DNA of 64,000 nt from assembly GCA_039815825.1 (NCBI GenBank), contig JBCBYO010000013.1, positions 9,243-73,242 on the forward strand. Direction: 5' to 3'. Of the stretch, positions 17,445 to 26,351 are shown one piece after another (position 1 is the first letter of the stretch; each line of letters begins with the position of its first letter). The notes under the pieces were generated by a model. The model worked only from the letters and a program-made list of their open reading frames with translations, had not been told where the DNA came from and did no database searches. The DNA comes from JBCBDX01 sp039815825. Lineage in GTDB: Bacteria; Pseudomonadota; Alphaproteobacteria; Rhizobiales; Rhizobiaceae. The translations under genes were made by a program, and so were the position numbers.

Positions 17445-18080
17445 ATGACCGAAAAAACCGGATTAATGGTTGGCGCCGATGGCCGAACGCGATGCTGGTG
17501 GCCAGGCGAGAAACCCGACTATTTGGATTATCATGACAATGAGTGGGGCATGCCGGTTGTCGATGACTTTCGGCTTTTTGAAAAAATCTGCCTTGAAGGT
17601 TTTCAGTCTGGTTTGTCTTGGCTGACGATCCTGCGCAAACGTGAGAATTTCCGATCTGCGTTTGACAATTTCAATTTCGAGGCCATCGCAAATTACGGCG
17701 ACCAAGATGTAGAGCGCCTGGTTGCCGATGCAGGCATCGTGCGCCACCGCGGAAAGATCGAGAGTACGATCAACAATGCAAGGCGCGCCCTGGAACTGAA
17801 AGATGAATTTGGCTCGCTTGCCACCTACTTTTGGCGTCACGAGCCAGGACCTGACGAAAGACCCAAATTTGTGACCTTTGAATGGTCGATGAAAAACACG
17901 TTCAGCGAGACATCGAAAACAATATCGAAAGATCTAAAGAAGCGCGGCTGGTCGTTTGTCGGCCCTACTACAGTCTATGCGTTTATGCAGGCGATGGGTC
18001 TGGTGAATGATCACCTGGAGGGATGCTTTTGCCGCAAGAAAGTAGAAGATGCCCGCAATGCACTCCAAAGACCGGTTTGA
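17445..18080 (+). CDS. tag: DNA-3-methyladenine glycosylase I
   Basis: Removes 3-methyladenine from alkylated DNA in base-excision repair. The 211-residue protein follows E. coli Tag closely: RCWWPGEKPDYLDYHDNEWG, ICLEGFQSGLSWLTILRKRE, VADAGIVRHRGKIESTINNA and KKRGWSFVGPTTVYAFMQAM. The zinc-snap ligands (Cys and His near the start, His and Cys in NDHLEGCFC near the end) are all present. ATG 17445 (MTEKTG) is chosen, with GGGTGGGG before it. A GTG/ATG further upstream at 17418 is less likely. The DUF1801 gene overlaps its last 32 bp. Confidence 0.94.
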   Translation: MTEKTGLMVGADGRTRCWWPGEKPDYLDYHDNEWGMPVVDDFRLFEKICLEGFQSGLSWLTILRKRENFRSAFDNFNFEAIANYGDQDVERLVADAGIVRHRGKIESTINNARRALELKDEFGSLATYFWRHEPGPDERPKFVTFEWSMKNTFSETSKTISKDLKKRGWSFVGPTTVYAFMQAMGLVNDHLEGCFCRKKVEDARNALQRPV

Positions 18081-18420
18081 TGAACTCAAAAGCTTGATCC
18101 GCGAATCTGCCTTCGAGATTGCCACCATCGGCGACTTGGCTGAAGCGATCAAATGGGGACAACTTAGTTTTACCCCTGCCACTGCAAACATCGGTTCTTC
18201 CGTTCGTATCGAAGAAAGAAACGATGGGGTTTTTGCCTTGATGTTTATATGCACCACTGGCTTGGTGGAGCAGTTTCGTGAGATCTATCCTGATACATTT
18301 CAGTATGAAGGAAACCGTGCGATCGTCATTCCGAAGGGTCGCCTACCGTCTCGAGATGCGCTCAAACACTGTATCCAGCTCGCGTTGACGTACAAGCTCG
18401 CAAGGAAGCCGCGGCGATAG
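18049..18420 (+). CDS. DUF1801 domain protein
   Basis: A 123-residue soluble protein matching the DUF1801 (YdhG-like) fold: an early helix FDELKSLIRESAFEIA, LAEAIKWGQLSFTPA, and a C-terminal KHCIQLALTYKLARK helix. Function is unknown; distant relatives include frataxin-like YdhG. It starts inside the end of tag (ATG 18049, or ATG 18058), so the two genes are translationally linked. It is convergent with the EamA gene, 8 bp away. Confidence 0.75.
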   Translation: MPAMHSKDRFDELKSLIRESAFEIATIGDLAEAIKWGQLSFTPATANIGSSVRIEERNDGVFALMFICTTGLVEQFREIYPDTFQYEGNRAIVIPKGRLPSRDALKHCIQLALTYKLARKPRR

Positions 18421-18428
18421 AGCCGATT

Positions 18429-19292
18429 TTAAGCGCGACGAGACTTGCCAACAATCGCCAACGCCACACCGCCCAAGATCAGCACAGAAGCAATCATGAA
18501 TTTCCAAGTGAGCGGCTCGCTGATGAAAACAACGCCCGCGGCGGCTGCAATCACCGGAACAGTAAGTTGCACGATGGCGCCTTGGGTAGAGCTGATATGC
18601 GGTAGCACCCGATACCACAGCGCATAACCCAACCCCGACGTGAGCCCGCCTGACATGATTGCGAGCAGCACGCCTGTGCCGCTGGTGGAAATCTCAGCGA
18701 TACTGAAAACCAACAAAAGCAAGGCAGCGGGCACGCTCAAGGCAAAATTTCCCGCCGTTGTTGCAAGCGGATCGGTCGATGCACGGCCGCGCAAGGAATA
18801 GACACCCCAAGCCACGCCGGCGGCGGCCATTAGCGCGGTGCCAAGTGGATCCGGCGCCTGAATACCTGGTGAAACCAACCAGAAAAACGCACCAAAGGCG
18901 GTGATGAGGCCGATCCACTCCAAAGCCATTGGTCGGTCACCTTTGAATATCGCCCAACCCACCATCGTGGTTTGAACCATGGCAAACAGGATGAGCGCGC
19001 CCATTCCCGTATCAAGTGCAAGGTAGGCGTAGGAAAAACCAGCAGCATAGATAAAGAGAGACAAAGCGCTCAGCCAATGGCCCTGCCGCAGGATCTGACG
19101 AAGACCGGTTTTTCGGGGAATGGATACGAGCACAAAGAGCACGAAAGCCCCTGAAATTAAACGCAGCAGCGTATAGCTTCCAGCGTCGATTGCCCCGTCC
19201 GCAAGTGCGAGGCGAGCCAACAAAGAGTTGGCCGCAAAGGCGGTCATGGTCAAACCCACAAGGGTTACGAGATAAAATCCGGATCGGTCCAT
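18429..19292 (-). CDS. EamA/DMT-family transporter
   Basis: A 287-residue, ten-segment hydrophobic protein with two EamA repeats: LTMTAFAANSLLARLALADG in the first and HISSTQGAIVQLTVPVIAAA in the second, ending VLILGGVALAIVGKSRRA. It is an inner-membrane permease or exporter with unknown substrate. I prefer ATG 19292 (MDRSGFYLVTLVG) over the open-frame ATG at 19322. It is divergent from the BA14K-family gene, with 138 bp between starts. Confidence 0.85.
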   Translation of the reverse strand: MDRSGFYLVTLVGLTMTAFAANSLLARLALADGAIDAGSYTLLRLISGAFVLFVLVSIPRKTGLRQILRQGHWLSALSLFIYAAGFSYAYLALDTGMGALILFAMVQTTMVGWAIFKGDRPMALEWIGLITAFGAFFWLVSPGIQAPDPLGTALMAAAGVAWGVYSLRGRASTDPLATTAGNFALSVPAALLLLVFSIAEISTSGTGVLLAIMSGGLTSGLGYALWYRVLPHISSTQGAIVQLTVPVIAAAAGVVFISEPLTWKFMIASVLILGGVALAIVGKSRRA

Positions 19293-19430
19293 GCCTGCCC
19301 ATAGCGGGCTTAAAGAACACATCCCAGTCCCGTTATCGTGAGACCCGCCAAAAATGTTTCATTTTGAGACTTGGCAAGTATCGGTTAAGGTTTGCGAGTA
19401 GGGACTACATCAGCGTCAAAGGAGGCTTCC

Positions 19431-19907
19431 ATGCGACGCCTTATAATTCTTGCTATCGTCTCGGTGTTTACCGCCCTGCCGGGAACAATCTCTTCAGCTT
19501 ATGCTGCGCCCACTCATACGGGGACGCTCAGTGCTCCGATCCTCAGCCCCTTACTTGTTGATGGTGGACGCCAACGGGAACGGTTAAGCGAGCACAATTT
19601 GAAGTTCGCGCACCATCGCCATTATCCGCGACTTCATTTCAGTTTCACGATCCGGTCTGGCCATGTTTATTATCGCGGTCACCGCGGATACCGCCATGCG
19701 CGCAAAGGCTACGTGTTTTACCACGGATACTATTTCCCGCGGCACGTCATCCATCGCAATGTAGTCCACCCAAGGCCGGTGATAAGGCTAACGGCTGCCC
19801 ATGTCCGCTGGTGCTACGCACGGTATAAAACGTACCGCCACCACGACAACACTTATGCTTATAAAGTGGGTAAGCGGACGTACTGTCGTTCCCCCTACAG
19901 CCATTGA
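19431..19907 (+). CDS. BA14K-family secreted protein
   Basis: A 158-residue protein with a cleavable signal peptide (MRRLIILAIVSVFTALPGTI, cut near AYA). The middle part is very rich in His, Tyr and Arg (RSGHVYYRGHRGYRHARKGY and following). The C-terminus HVRWCYARYKTYRHHDNTYA then CRSPY is the BA14K signature, known from a Brucella immunoreactive and lectin-like protein and widespread in Hyphomicrobiales. It is expected in the periplasm or at the cell surface. ATG 19431 follows GGAGG at 19422-19426, which decides the start. The two cysteines of the BA14K motif are conserved. Confidence 0.85.
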   Translation: MRRLIILAIVSVFTALPGTISSAYAAPTHTGTLSAPILSPLLVDGGRQRERLSEHNLKFAHHRHYPRLHFSFTIRSGHVYYRGHRGYRHARKGYVFYHGYYFPRHVIHRNVVHPRPVIRLTAAHVRWCYARYKTYRHHDNTYAYKVGKRTYCRSPYSH

Positions 19908-19949
19908 TTCAGCAGCAGCTGAAAAAAGGGTTGCCGCTTAGCTTCTAGT

Positions 19950-21356
19950 CTAGGCGTCAGCCCATGGGCCGTGATGAGCACCGGGCGCATCGAAACGCTC
20001 AAAGCTGTGCCGGCCGAAAAAGTCGCGCTGGCCTTGCAACATGTTGGCTGTCGATCGCGCTGAACGAACTTGGTCGAACCATGCCGTTGCGGCGATGAGT
20101 GCAGGACTTGCTTGGCCTTTGGTTAGCGTTAACGCACTGAACACGCGCAATGCCGAACCGTTCTCAATAAGCAGCCCGGCAAAATACTCATCGAAAACAA
20201 GGTTTGTGACGCCACGTTCCAAGGCGCTCGCCATATCGTCGAGCATGGCTGAGCGAATAATGCATCCTGCACGCCAAACGCGCGCGACGTCGGGTAGTTG
20301 AACATCCCACTCAAAGGATTTTGAGGCGGCCGCCAGCATGTCAAATCCTTGCGCGTAGCAAATAATCTTTCCAGCGATCATGGCGCTTTCCATCATGGCG
20401 ACATCGGGCTCGCCTTCAATCAGTGACTTCGGATTGCCGAAACGGTCTTCTCCGGCACTACGCATATCAATGGCTGCTGACAGGTTACGTGCAGCAACCG
20501 CTGCTTCAATAACGGGTATTGCGACGCCCAGATGCTGCGCCTCAATGGCTGTCCAGCGGCCTGTACCTTTTTGGCCCGCCTTGTCGACGATGATATCCAG
20601 AACTGGTTTCTCTGTTTGTGGATCGATGGCCGCTGCAACTTCCGCCGAGATTTCGATAAGATAGGACTTCAGCGGTCCTTCATTCCACTTTGCGAACAAG
20701 TCAGCGATGCGTTTGGCATCCCAACCATAACCGTCGCGCAATACGCCATAAATCTCGGCAATCATCTGCATGTCGGCATACTCTATGCCGTTGTGCACCA
20801 TTTTCACAAAGTGTCCGGCACCTTGCGGACCAAGCCATGCCGCACAAGCCGTACCGTCGGTGTGCTTGGCCGCGCTAGCCGTCAAAACCGGCTCCAGTGC
20901 AGACCAAGCAGACTTGTCGCCGCCCGCCATCAGCGAGGGCCCAAAGCGTGCGCCTTCTTCGCCACCCGAAACGCCAAGCCCGAAAAAGGCGTAGGGCGCG
21001 TTTTTGGCGTCTATGGCGCGTCGGTTGGTGTCATGGAAATTGGCGTTTCCACCATCAACGATGATGTCGCCCTCATCGAGCAATGGCGCCAAAGCTTCGA
21101 TCTGGGCGTCGACAACGGGCCCGGCGGGAACCATGAGCACTATGCGGCGCGGTGGCTTAATGGCCTGTACAAACGCTTCCAAGGTTTCAGTGGGCGCAAT
21201 GTGCGGCGCCAAATCACCAGCCTCGGCTTTAAAGGCGATGGTACGCTCTGTTGTTCGGTTGAAAACGGCGACTGAAAAACCATTGTCAGCCATATTGAGC
21301 GCGAGCGCTGATCCCATTGTGCCAAGGCCAATGAGGCCCATGTCTGCCAATGCCAT
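19950..21356 (-). CDS. gnd: 6-phosphogluconate dehydrogenase (decarboxylating)
   Basis: Oxidises 6-phosphogluconate with NADP to ribulose 5-phosphate and CO2 in the oxidative pentose phosphate pathway. The 468-residue protein shows the Rossmann start MGLIGLGTMGSALALNMADN, then VMLVPAGPVVDAQIEALAPL, the substrate site GVSGGEEGARFGPSLMAGG and the catalytic lysine in HFVKMVHNGIEYADMQ. The C-terminal helical domain includes VDKAGQKGTGRWTAIEAQHLG. The frame is open to 21605, but ATG 21356 (MALADMGLIG) is the family start. The upstream extension overlaps the next, divergent gene and is not coding. Confidence 0.95.
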   Translation of the reverse strand: MALADMGLIGLGTMGSALALNMADNGFSVAVFNRTTERTIAFKAEAGDLAPHIAPTETLEAFVQAIKPPRRIVLMVPAGPVVDAQIEALAPLLDEGDIIVDGGNANFHDTNRRAIDAKNAPYAFFGLGVSGGEEGARFGPSLMAGGDKSAWSALEPVLTASAAKHTDGTACAAWLGPQGAGHFVKMVHNGIEYADMQMIAEIYGVLRDGYGWDAKRIADLFAKWNEGPLKSYLIEISAEVAAAIDPQTEKPVLDIIVDKAGQKGTGRWTAIEAQHLGVAIPVIEAAVAARNLSAAIDMRSAGEDRFGNPKSLIEGEPDVAMMESAMIAGKIICYAQGFDMLAAASKSFEWDVQLPDVARVWRAGCIIRSAMLDDMASALERGVTNLVFDEYFAGLLIENGSALRVFSALTLTKGQASPALIAATAWFDQVRSARSTANMLQGQRDFFGRHSFERFDAPGAHHGPWADA

Positions 21357-21529
21357 TTTTGTCTCCAAGCTTGTTTGCCGCGTGAAGCGGTTAGCATGCG
21401 ATCTTGCGCCCGCAAAGCCGCATTGACGTCCAATCTCGCCGACTGAACGCGTGATGAACAGCCTATTCAAGGCGGGCTCAACTGGCTTGGTGCAAATGCC
21501 CTCCAACTTGAAAAAGCGAGGAAGAGACA

Positions 21530-22186
21530 ATGAAATTTTTGAACCCAAAAACTCTGGGTGCAACGCTTGTTGCACTTGGCGCCATCGCCGCACCAGCAAC
21601 GGCAACAGCTGGAAGCTGGGTAGAGAGCGTCAAGGTCGAACGTGATGGCGTCGACATCGTCCCTATTGATGTGCGCGCCAACATGGGCGGCTACACAAGC
21701 GTCAAAACCAGCGCCCATCGGTTTGGGCTGCGCCTTTACGCACGCGCCAAATCTGGCAAGCGTATTGCTGCGGGCATAGTCGGTTCCGATACCGCGCTTG
21801 GCTACTTTGAGTATGCCGGCGGTTCGAAATGGACACGCAGACTTTCTCACCGCGATGTCGGTAATGGCACGCTGAGCACCATGGACCGCACGTTCAGCTA
21901 TAATATTCCGGTGTCGAAGCTGACATGGCACGGGCGTGATCCGCTGGCCGCCTGCAACCACATGATGTCACAGAAAATGGGGCAGGGCATGACCCGAGCA
22001 GCTGTCCTCAGCCAAAACCACATTGTAACAGCGCGCGTCTATTTTGAGTTTGAAGCTGTTGCCGCCAAAAAGAGTAAGGCAACCAAGCCCGCCAAGATCA
22101 AAATTCAGAACACATCAAAGAAAACTGATGCCTACTATTACGACGTGCGGGTGCGCTGCCTTTCGGGTATGAACAAGACCGGCTGA
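21530..22186 (+). CDS. Exported hypothetical protein
   Basis: A 218-residue protein with a signal peptide (MKFLNPKTLGATLVALGAIA, predicted cleavage after TATA at about residue 27). The mature part has beta-rich segments and two conserved-looking cysteines (AACNHMMSQ, VRVRCLSGM) that could form a disulfide. A Lys/Ala-rich linker lies near residues 178-195. I do not recognise a family. ATG 21530 follows GCGAGGAAGAGACA, a good ribosome-binding site. Expected location is the periplasm. A strong stem-loop (22226-22252) lies between this gene and hisS. Confidence 0.7.
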   Translation: MKFLNPKTLGATLVALGAIAAPATATAGSWVESVKVERDGVDIVPIDVRANMGGYTSVKTSAHRFGLRLYARAKSGKRIAAGIVGSDTALGYFEYAGGSKWTRRLSHRDVGNGTLSTMDRTFSYNIPVSKLTWHGRDPLAACNHMMSQKMGQGMTRAAVLSQNHIVTARVYFEFEAVAAKKSKATKPAKIKIQNTSKKTDAYYYDVRVRCLSGMNKTG

Positions 22187-22225
22187 GCCTTGCACACTTG
22201 CGACTTCACCGGCGCATCGCTAACA

Positions 22226-22252
22226 GGCGGGGAACAAAAACTGTTTCCCGCC
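22226..22252 (+). terminator. Stem-loop between exported-protein gene and hisS
   Basis: GGCGGGGAACA pairs with TGTTTCCCGCC around a 5-base AAAAC loop (11 pairs, one of them G-T). No T-run follows, so it is either a weak terminator of the upstream gene or a structure in the hisS leader, ending 13 bases before the hisS start codon where a ribosome-binding site would be expected. Confidence 0.45.
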
Positions 22253-22265
22253 CTTAAGCGATCTG

Positions 22266-23852
22266 ATGTCTGAGAAAAAGAAAAACAAAAAGCCGCAAAA
22301 ACTCAAAGCGCGCCAGCCGCGCGGTTTTGTGGACCGCACCGCCGCCGATATTCGTGCGACCGATGAGATGGTCGCTAAAATCAAGGCGGTTTACGAGAAG
22401 TACGGCTTTGATCCGGTGGAAACACCGATGTTTGAATATACCGATGCGCTCGGCAAATTTTTGCCCGATACCGATCGTCCAAACGCCGGTGTCTTCTCCG
22501 TTCAGGATGATGACGAACAATGGATGAGCCTGCGCTATGATCTGACCGCGCCGCTCGCCCGCCATGTGGCGCAAAACATCAACGAGATCGCGCTGCCCTA
22601 CCGCACTTATCGGGCAGGATGGGTGTTCCGGAACGAAAAGCCCGGGCCCGGGCGCTTCCGCCAATTCATGCAGTTTGATGCCGATAGTGTCGGCGCGCCC
22701 GGCGTGCAGGCCGATGCGGAAATGTGCATGATGATGGCCGACACGATGGAGGCACTTGGCATCGCACGCGGCGACTATGTGATCCGCGTCAACAACCGCA
22801 AAGTTCTGGATGGTGTGATGGAAGCCATCGGTTTGGGCGGTGATGAGAATGCCGAAAAACGCCTGACTGTTCTCCGCGCCATCGACAAGTTGGATCGCCT
22901 CGGCATTGAAGGTGTCCGGCAATTGCTGGGAGAAGGCCGCAAGGACGAGAGTGGAGATTTTACGCCGGGTGCGGGGTTAGATGAGAACCAAATTGATCTG
23001 CTCATTCAACAGATCATCATGGAGCAATCTGTCACCAACGTTATGCGTGGTAGCGCTGATACAGATTGGGACCGCATTGATGAAGACGATTATGTCTATG
23101 AGCGCCGCCTAGAGATTTTCTTTGAACTAAACGAAAGCCGCGATGGCGAACCAACATCATCAAGTGGAGATGGCGCATCAGAACTCAGGGCGATGCACCA
23201 ACTCTTTAACAACTCAGGTTACGGCCCCGACCGCATCCGCATCGACCCCTCCGTTGTCCGTGGCCTCGAATATTACACTGGCCCGGTCTACGAAGCTGAA
23301 CTCCTCTTCGATGTCACCAATGAAAAAGGCGAGGTCGTGCAATTCGGCTCGGTTGGTGGCGGTGGGCGCTATGATGGTCTGGTTAAGCGCTTTACCGGGC
23401 AGGATGTGCCCGCGACCGGCTTTTCCATCGGCGTCTCGCGCCTGATGACGGCGCTGAAAAACCTCCGCAAACTTGGTCAGGACGAGGTCAAAGCGCCGGT
23501 GCTCGTCACCGTCATGGACGGCGACACGGAAGCCTTGGGTGCTTACCAAAAGATGGTTCAGGATTTGCGCGCTGAAGGCATTCGCGCCGAAATGTACCAA
23601 GGCAATTGGAAGAAGTTCGGCAACCAGCTGAAATATGCCGACCGGCGCGGTTGCCCCATCGCGATCATTCAAGGGTCAGACGAGCGCGAAAAAGGCGTCG
23701 TCCAGATCAAGGATATGATCGAGGGCAGGGCACAGGCCGCCGCCATTGATTCCAACGAAGAATATCGCGAAGCGCGCCCCGGCCAGTTTGAGATCAACGC
23801 CGATGATCTGGTCGCCGAGGTCAAGAAACTGCTGGCAGCGCAGGGGAGCTAG
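22266..23852 (+). CDS. hisS: Histidyl-tRNA synthetase (alphaproteobacterial type)
   Basis: Charges tRNA-His with histidine. The 528-residue class II synthetase shows motif 1 around VYEKYGFDPVETPMFEYTDA, motif 2 as GWVFRNEKPGPGRFRQFMQF, the histidine signature YYTGPVYEAELLFD (HisA-like region, preceded by VVRGLE) and motif 3 GGGGRYDGLVKRFTGQDVPA. The C-terminal anticodon domain covers about the last 100 residues. The motif 2 wording RNEKPGPGRFRQF, in place of the common RHERPQKGRYRQF, marks the alphaproteobacterial form. The first about 20 residues are Lys-rich. It is the first gene of hisS-hisZ-hisG. No clear ribosome-binding site is seen before ATG 22266. Confidence 0.95.
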   Translation: MSEKKKNKKPQKLKARQPRGFVDRTAADIRATDEMVAKIKAVYEKYGFDPVETPMFEYTDALGKFLPDTDRPNAGVFSVQDDDEQWMSLRYDLTAPLARHVAQNINEIALPYRTYRAGWVFRNEKPGPGRFRQFMQFDADSVGAPGVQADAEMCMMMADTMEALGIARGDYVIRVNNRKVLDGVMEAIGLGGDENAEKRLTVLRAIDKLDRLGIEGVRQLLGEGRKDESGDFTPGAGLDENQIDLLIQQIIMEQSVTNVMRGSADTDWDRIDEDDYVYERRLEIFFELNESRDGEPTSSSGDGASELRAMHQLFNNSGYGPDRIRIDPSVVRGLEYYTGPVYEAELLFDVTNEKGEVVQFGSVGGGGRYDGLVKRFTGQDVPATGFSIGVSRLMTALKNLRKLGQDEVKAPVLVTVMDGDTEALGAYQKMVQDLRAEGIRAEMYQGNWKKFGNQLKYADRRGCPIAIIQGSDEREKGVVQIKDMIEGRAQAAAIDSNEEYREARPGQFEINADDLVAEVKKLLAAQGS

Positions 23853-23863
23853 GCGCGTCCGTG

Positions 23864-24970
23864 ATGAATGATTTCAACTCCTTCAGCCACCGCGCCCGCA
23901 TCGAAGACCTTTTGGTCGGGCGCGGTGCCAAGCTCGCGGCTGTTGATATGCTGCAGCCTGCCGAACCGTTTTTGGATACGGCAGGCGACGAACTGCGCCG
24001 CCGTATTTTCATGGCGCGCGGTGTTGATGGTCGCAATGTGTGCCTGCGCCCCGAGTTTACGATCCCAGTCTGCCTTGCACATTTGAGGGAAGACGGTTTG
24101 CCAGCCCGGCATGCCTATGTGGGTGAAGTTTTTCGACAAGGGCGCGTCGAGGGTATGGAGTTCCTACAAGCCGGCATTGAAGATCTAGGTGACCCAAACC
24201 GCAACGAGGCTGACGCGCGGGCCATCGGCGATGCGCTGCAAACGCTGCAAGCGCTTGGTGCGAAGTCGCCACTTTCCGTCACATTGGGCGACCAATCTGT
24301 TTTCGACGCGGTGCTACGGGCGTTGGAATTGCCCGCTGGTTGGCGTGTGCGTTTGGCCGATGCTTTTGGCGATGTCGGGGCGATGGCCGCGCAGCTGGCG
24401 GCGTTGGCAGAACCGGCCGCACTGCCTGATCTTCCGGCCCATATCGCCGCTGCCGCGCGCGATGGTAGCGATGATCTGACTGCTTTGATCGCAACTGACA
24501 TGGAAAAGGCGGGCCTGCCCCAAGTTGGGGGGCGAACAGCGGCGAATATTGCCAAGCGCCTGACCGGCAAAATCAAAGAAGCAAGCCTCACGGCAGCACC
24601 TGAACGCGTGGCGCAACTGGAGTCTTTTTTGGCCATTGATGTGCCGTTGACCGAAGCAGTCGCAGCACTGGAAGGTTTTGCAGACGCTGCCGGCGTGGAA
24701 ATTGAGACTGCCATCGACGCCTTTAATGCCCGCATAGCAGCATTACGTTCTGCCGGTATCGCGCTTGATAGCGTCAATTATGCCGCCTCTTTTGGTCGAG
24801 CGCTCGACTATTACACAGGTCTTGTTTTTGAAGTGCGCGATGCAAATGGTTCCATTGTCGTGGGTGGTGGCCGTTATGATCGCTTGCTTGAGATGCTGGG
24901 CGCGACTGATCCAATTCCAGGCGTCGGATTTTCCATTTGGCTAGATCGCTTGGCGGGAGATGCGCCATGA
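23864..24970 (+). CDS. hisZ: ATP phosphoribosyltransferase regulatory subunit
   Basis: HisZ is a catalytically inactive HisRS paralogue that forms the hetero-octameric first enzyme of histidine biosynthesis with short-form HisG. The 368-residue protein keeps the synthetase-like core (CLRPEFTIPVCLAHL, YVGEVFRQGRVEGMEFLQAG, FGRALDYYTGLVFEV and VVGGGRYDRLLEMLG) but lacks the anticodon domain. ATG 23864 is preceded by an in-frame GTG at 23861; either may be used. It begins 11 bp after hisS and its stop overlaps the hisG start by ATGA. Confidence 0.93.
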   Translation: MNDFNSFSHRARIEDLLVGRGAKLAAVDMLQPAEPFLDTAGDELRRRIFMARGVDGRNVCLRPEFTIPVCLAHLREDGLPARHAYVGEVFRQGRVEGMEFLQAGIEDLGDPNRNEADARAIGDALQTLQALGAKSPLSVTLGDQSVFDAVLRALELPAGWRVRLADAFGDVGAMAAQLAALAEPAALPDLPAHIAAAARDGSDDLTALIATDMEKAGLPQVGGRTAANIAKRLTGKIKEASLTAAPERVAQLESFLAIDVPLTEAVAALEGFADAAGVEIETAIDAFNARIAALRSAGIALDSVNYAASFGRALDYYTGLVFEVRDANGSIVVGGGRYDRLLEMLGATDPIPGVGFSIWLDRLAGDAP

Positions 24971-25653
24971 CGGTAACCTTGGCACTACCCTCCAAAGGGC
25001 GTCTCCGAGAAAAGGCGATCCAACTCCTCAATCAGGCGGGCTATGATATTCAAGAGCCCACCGACAAACGCAGCTATCGTGCGACGGTTAATGGCCAACC
25101 GGGATTGGAAGTCGCGTTCTTGTCTGCCTCTGAGATTGCCCGTGAATTGGCGCTCGGTAATGTCGATGCCGGCATTACAGGCGAGGACTTGGTGCGCGAA
25201 AATGTGCCGGACAGCGAAAACAAGTTGGACCTCGCGGTGAAGCTGGGCTTTGGCGGGGCTGACGTGGTCGTTGCCGTTCCGGTCGCCTGGTACGATGTCT
25301 CAACGATGGCCGATCTTGGTGAAGTTGCTGCAGGCTTCCGCCAACGCTATGGGCGCCGTTTGCGCATCGCCACCAAATATTTTGAGCTTACGCAAAAACA
25401 CTTCTCCGAACGTCACGGGATCCAGCTTTACCGGATTATCGAAAGTTTTGGTGCGACCGAGGGGGCGCCCGCGACCGGGCAGGCCGACATTATCGTCGAT
25501 ATCACGTCAACTGGCGAAACGCTGCGGGCCAATCATCTTAAGATCTTGGATGATGGAATAATTTTGAGATCGGAGGCTTGTCTTTTCGTACGTTCAGGCG
25601 ACCAGACTGATACTGTATCGCGCCTAATGGCGGCTTTGAAAACGGTATTTTGA
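24967..25653 (+). CDS. hisG: ATP phosphoribosyltransferase, short catalytic form
   Basis: Joins ATP and PRPP to give phosphoribosyl-ATP, the first step of histidine synthesis. At 228 residues it is the short type that needs HisZ and lacks the C-terminal regulatory domain. Seen are ALPSKGRLREKAIQLL, GNVDAGITGEDLVREN, the KYFELTQKHFSE region and the PRPP loop ADIIVDITSTGETLRAN. ATG 24967 overlaps the hisZ stop, so the subunits are translationally coupled. A hairpin follows 7 bases after the stop. Confidence 0.95.
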   Translation: MTVTLALPSKGRLREKAIQLLNQAGYDIQEPTDKRSYRATVNGQPGLEVAFLSASEIARELALGNVDAGITGEDLVRENVPDSENKLDLAVKLGFGGADVVVAVPVAWYDVSTMADLGEVAAGFRQRYGRRLRIATKYFELTQKHFSERHGIQLYRIIESFGATEGAPATGQADIIVDITSTGETLRANHLKILDDGIILRSEACLFVRSGDQTDTVSRLMAALKTVF

Positions 25654-25660
25654 GAAGGGT

Positions 25661-25693
25661 GCAGGGACGGGCGATCGGGAAACCCGTCCCTGC
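25661..25693. terminator. Strong hairpin after hisG
   Basis: GCAGGGACGGG pairs perfectly with CCCGTCCCTGC (11 bp) around an 11-base loop, directly after the hisG stop and before the convergent DUF427 gene. There is no clear T-run on the plus side; it may act as a bidirectional terminator or a 3'-end stabiliser. Confidence 0.55.
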
Positions 25694-25781
25694 ATGCCGG
25701 ATAACGGTCGATCGGGGGAACCAATTCCAGCAACCTCGTTACGTAGGGCGCAAAAACCGGATCACAAGTTTTGCAAGTTTT

Positions 25782-26258
25782 TTACCAATGAGTGGTGCCC
25801 GGCGCACCTTTCACCGGGCCGGTAATCCAGGAGTTGACCCATCCACCGTAAAAATTACCGGGTTGGGGCACAACTTTTTCGCCGTCAACAAAGCAGGCAT
25901 CCATGGGTTCGGCATAAACAGAGACATAGCCCGCAATTGGTTCGAACCTGGGGGTGGGGCTAACGTAGCACCATGCCGCTCTTGCAGCCGTTTCGCCACC
26001 GGCCATGACATCGAAATAGCTCGCGCGTCCCTTCCATTCACACATAGATGAGCCTTTTGCAGGCACCAAAACGCCATCCGCAAAGGCACTAGGCGGGAGA
26101 TAGTAGGTCGGGGGATGAAATGTTTCCAAAACGCGGAATGCATCCTTCGTTTGCGCAATGACCTGTCCTGCAAACACAATCTTGACGGAACGGGGAAATG
26201 ACTCCAATGCCGGTGGCCTTGGATAGGTGCCAACATCTTCCATCGGTAACGGGCTCAT
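25782..26258 (-). CDS. DUF427 domain protein
   Basis: A 158-residue soluble protein of the DUF427 family, typified by the central run RVLETFHPPTYYLPP, a CEWKGRASYFDV segment (conserved Cys-Glu-Trp-Lys-Gly) and AAWCYVSPTPRFEPIAGYVS. The function is unknown; the fold is a small beta-barrel. ATG 26258 (MSPLPMEDVG) follows AAAGGAAAGCGAA. The frame is open 48 bases further, but without a ribosome-binding site. It is divergent from the GST gene, with 93 bp between them. Confidence 0.85.
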   Translation of the reverse strand: MSPLPMEDVGTYPRPPALESFPRSVKIVFAGQVIAQTKDAFRVLETFHPPTYYLPPSAFADGVLVPAKGSSMCEWKGRASYFDVMAGGETAARAAWCYVSPTPRFEPIAGYVSVYAEPMDACFVDGEKVVPQPGNFYGGWVNSWITGPVKGAPGTTHW

Positions 26259-26351
26259 TTCGCTTTCCTTTGTCACCCGGCAACCTTGTACACCGCCGAT
26301 TTGCATATATGTGCACCATCAGCGCTCATATCCACCAAAGGATTTTTAGAA

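Noticed and set aside
20532..21275. 247-residue plus-strand frame antisense to gnd
   Set aside because: gnd is clear on the other strand over the whole length; the frame has no ribosome-binding site and no recognisable sequence.
21357..21605. 83-residue N-terminal extension of gnd
   Set aside because: It overlaps the start and signal-peptide region of the divergent exported-protein gene, and 6-phosphogluconate dehydrogenases begin at the Rossmann strand.
22254..24777. Long minus-strand frames inside hisS and hisZ (for example 22254-22922 and 24115-24777)
   Set aside because: Both lie fully within strongly identified genes on the plus strand and overlap their conserved motifs.
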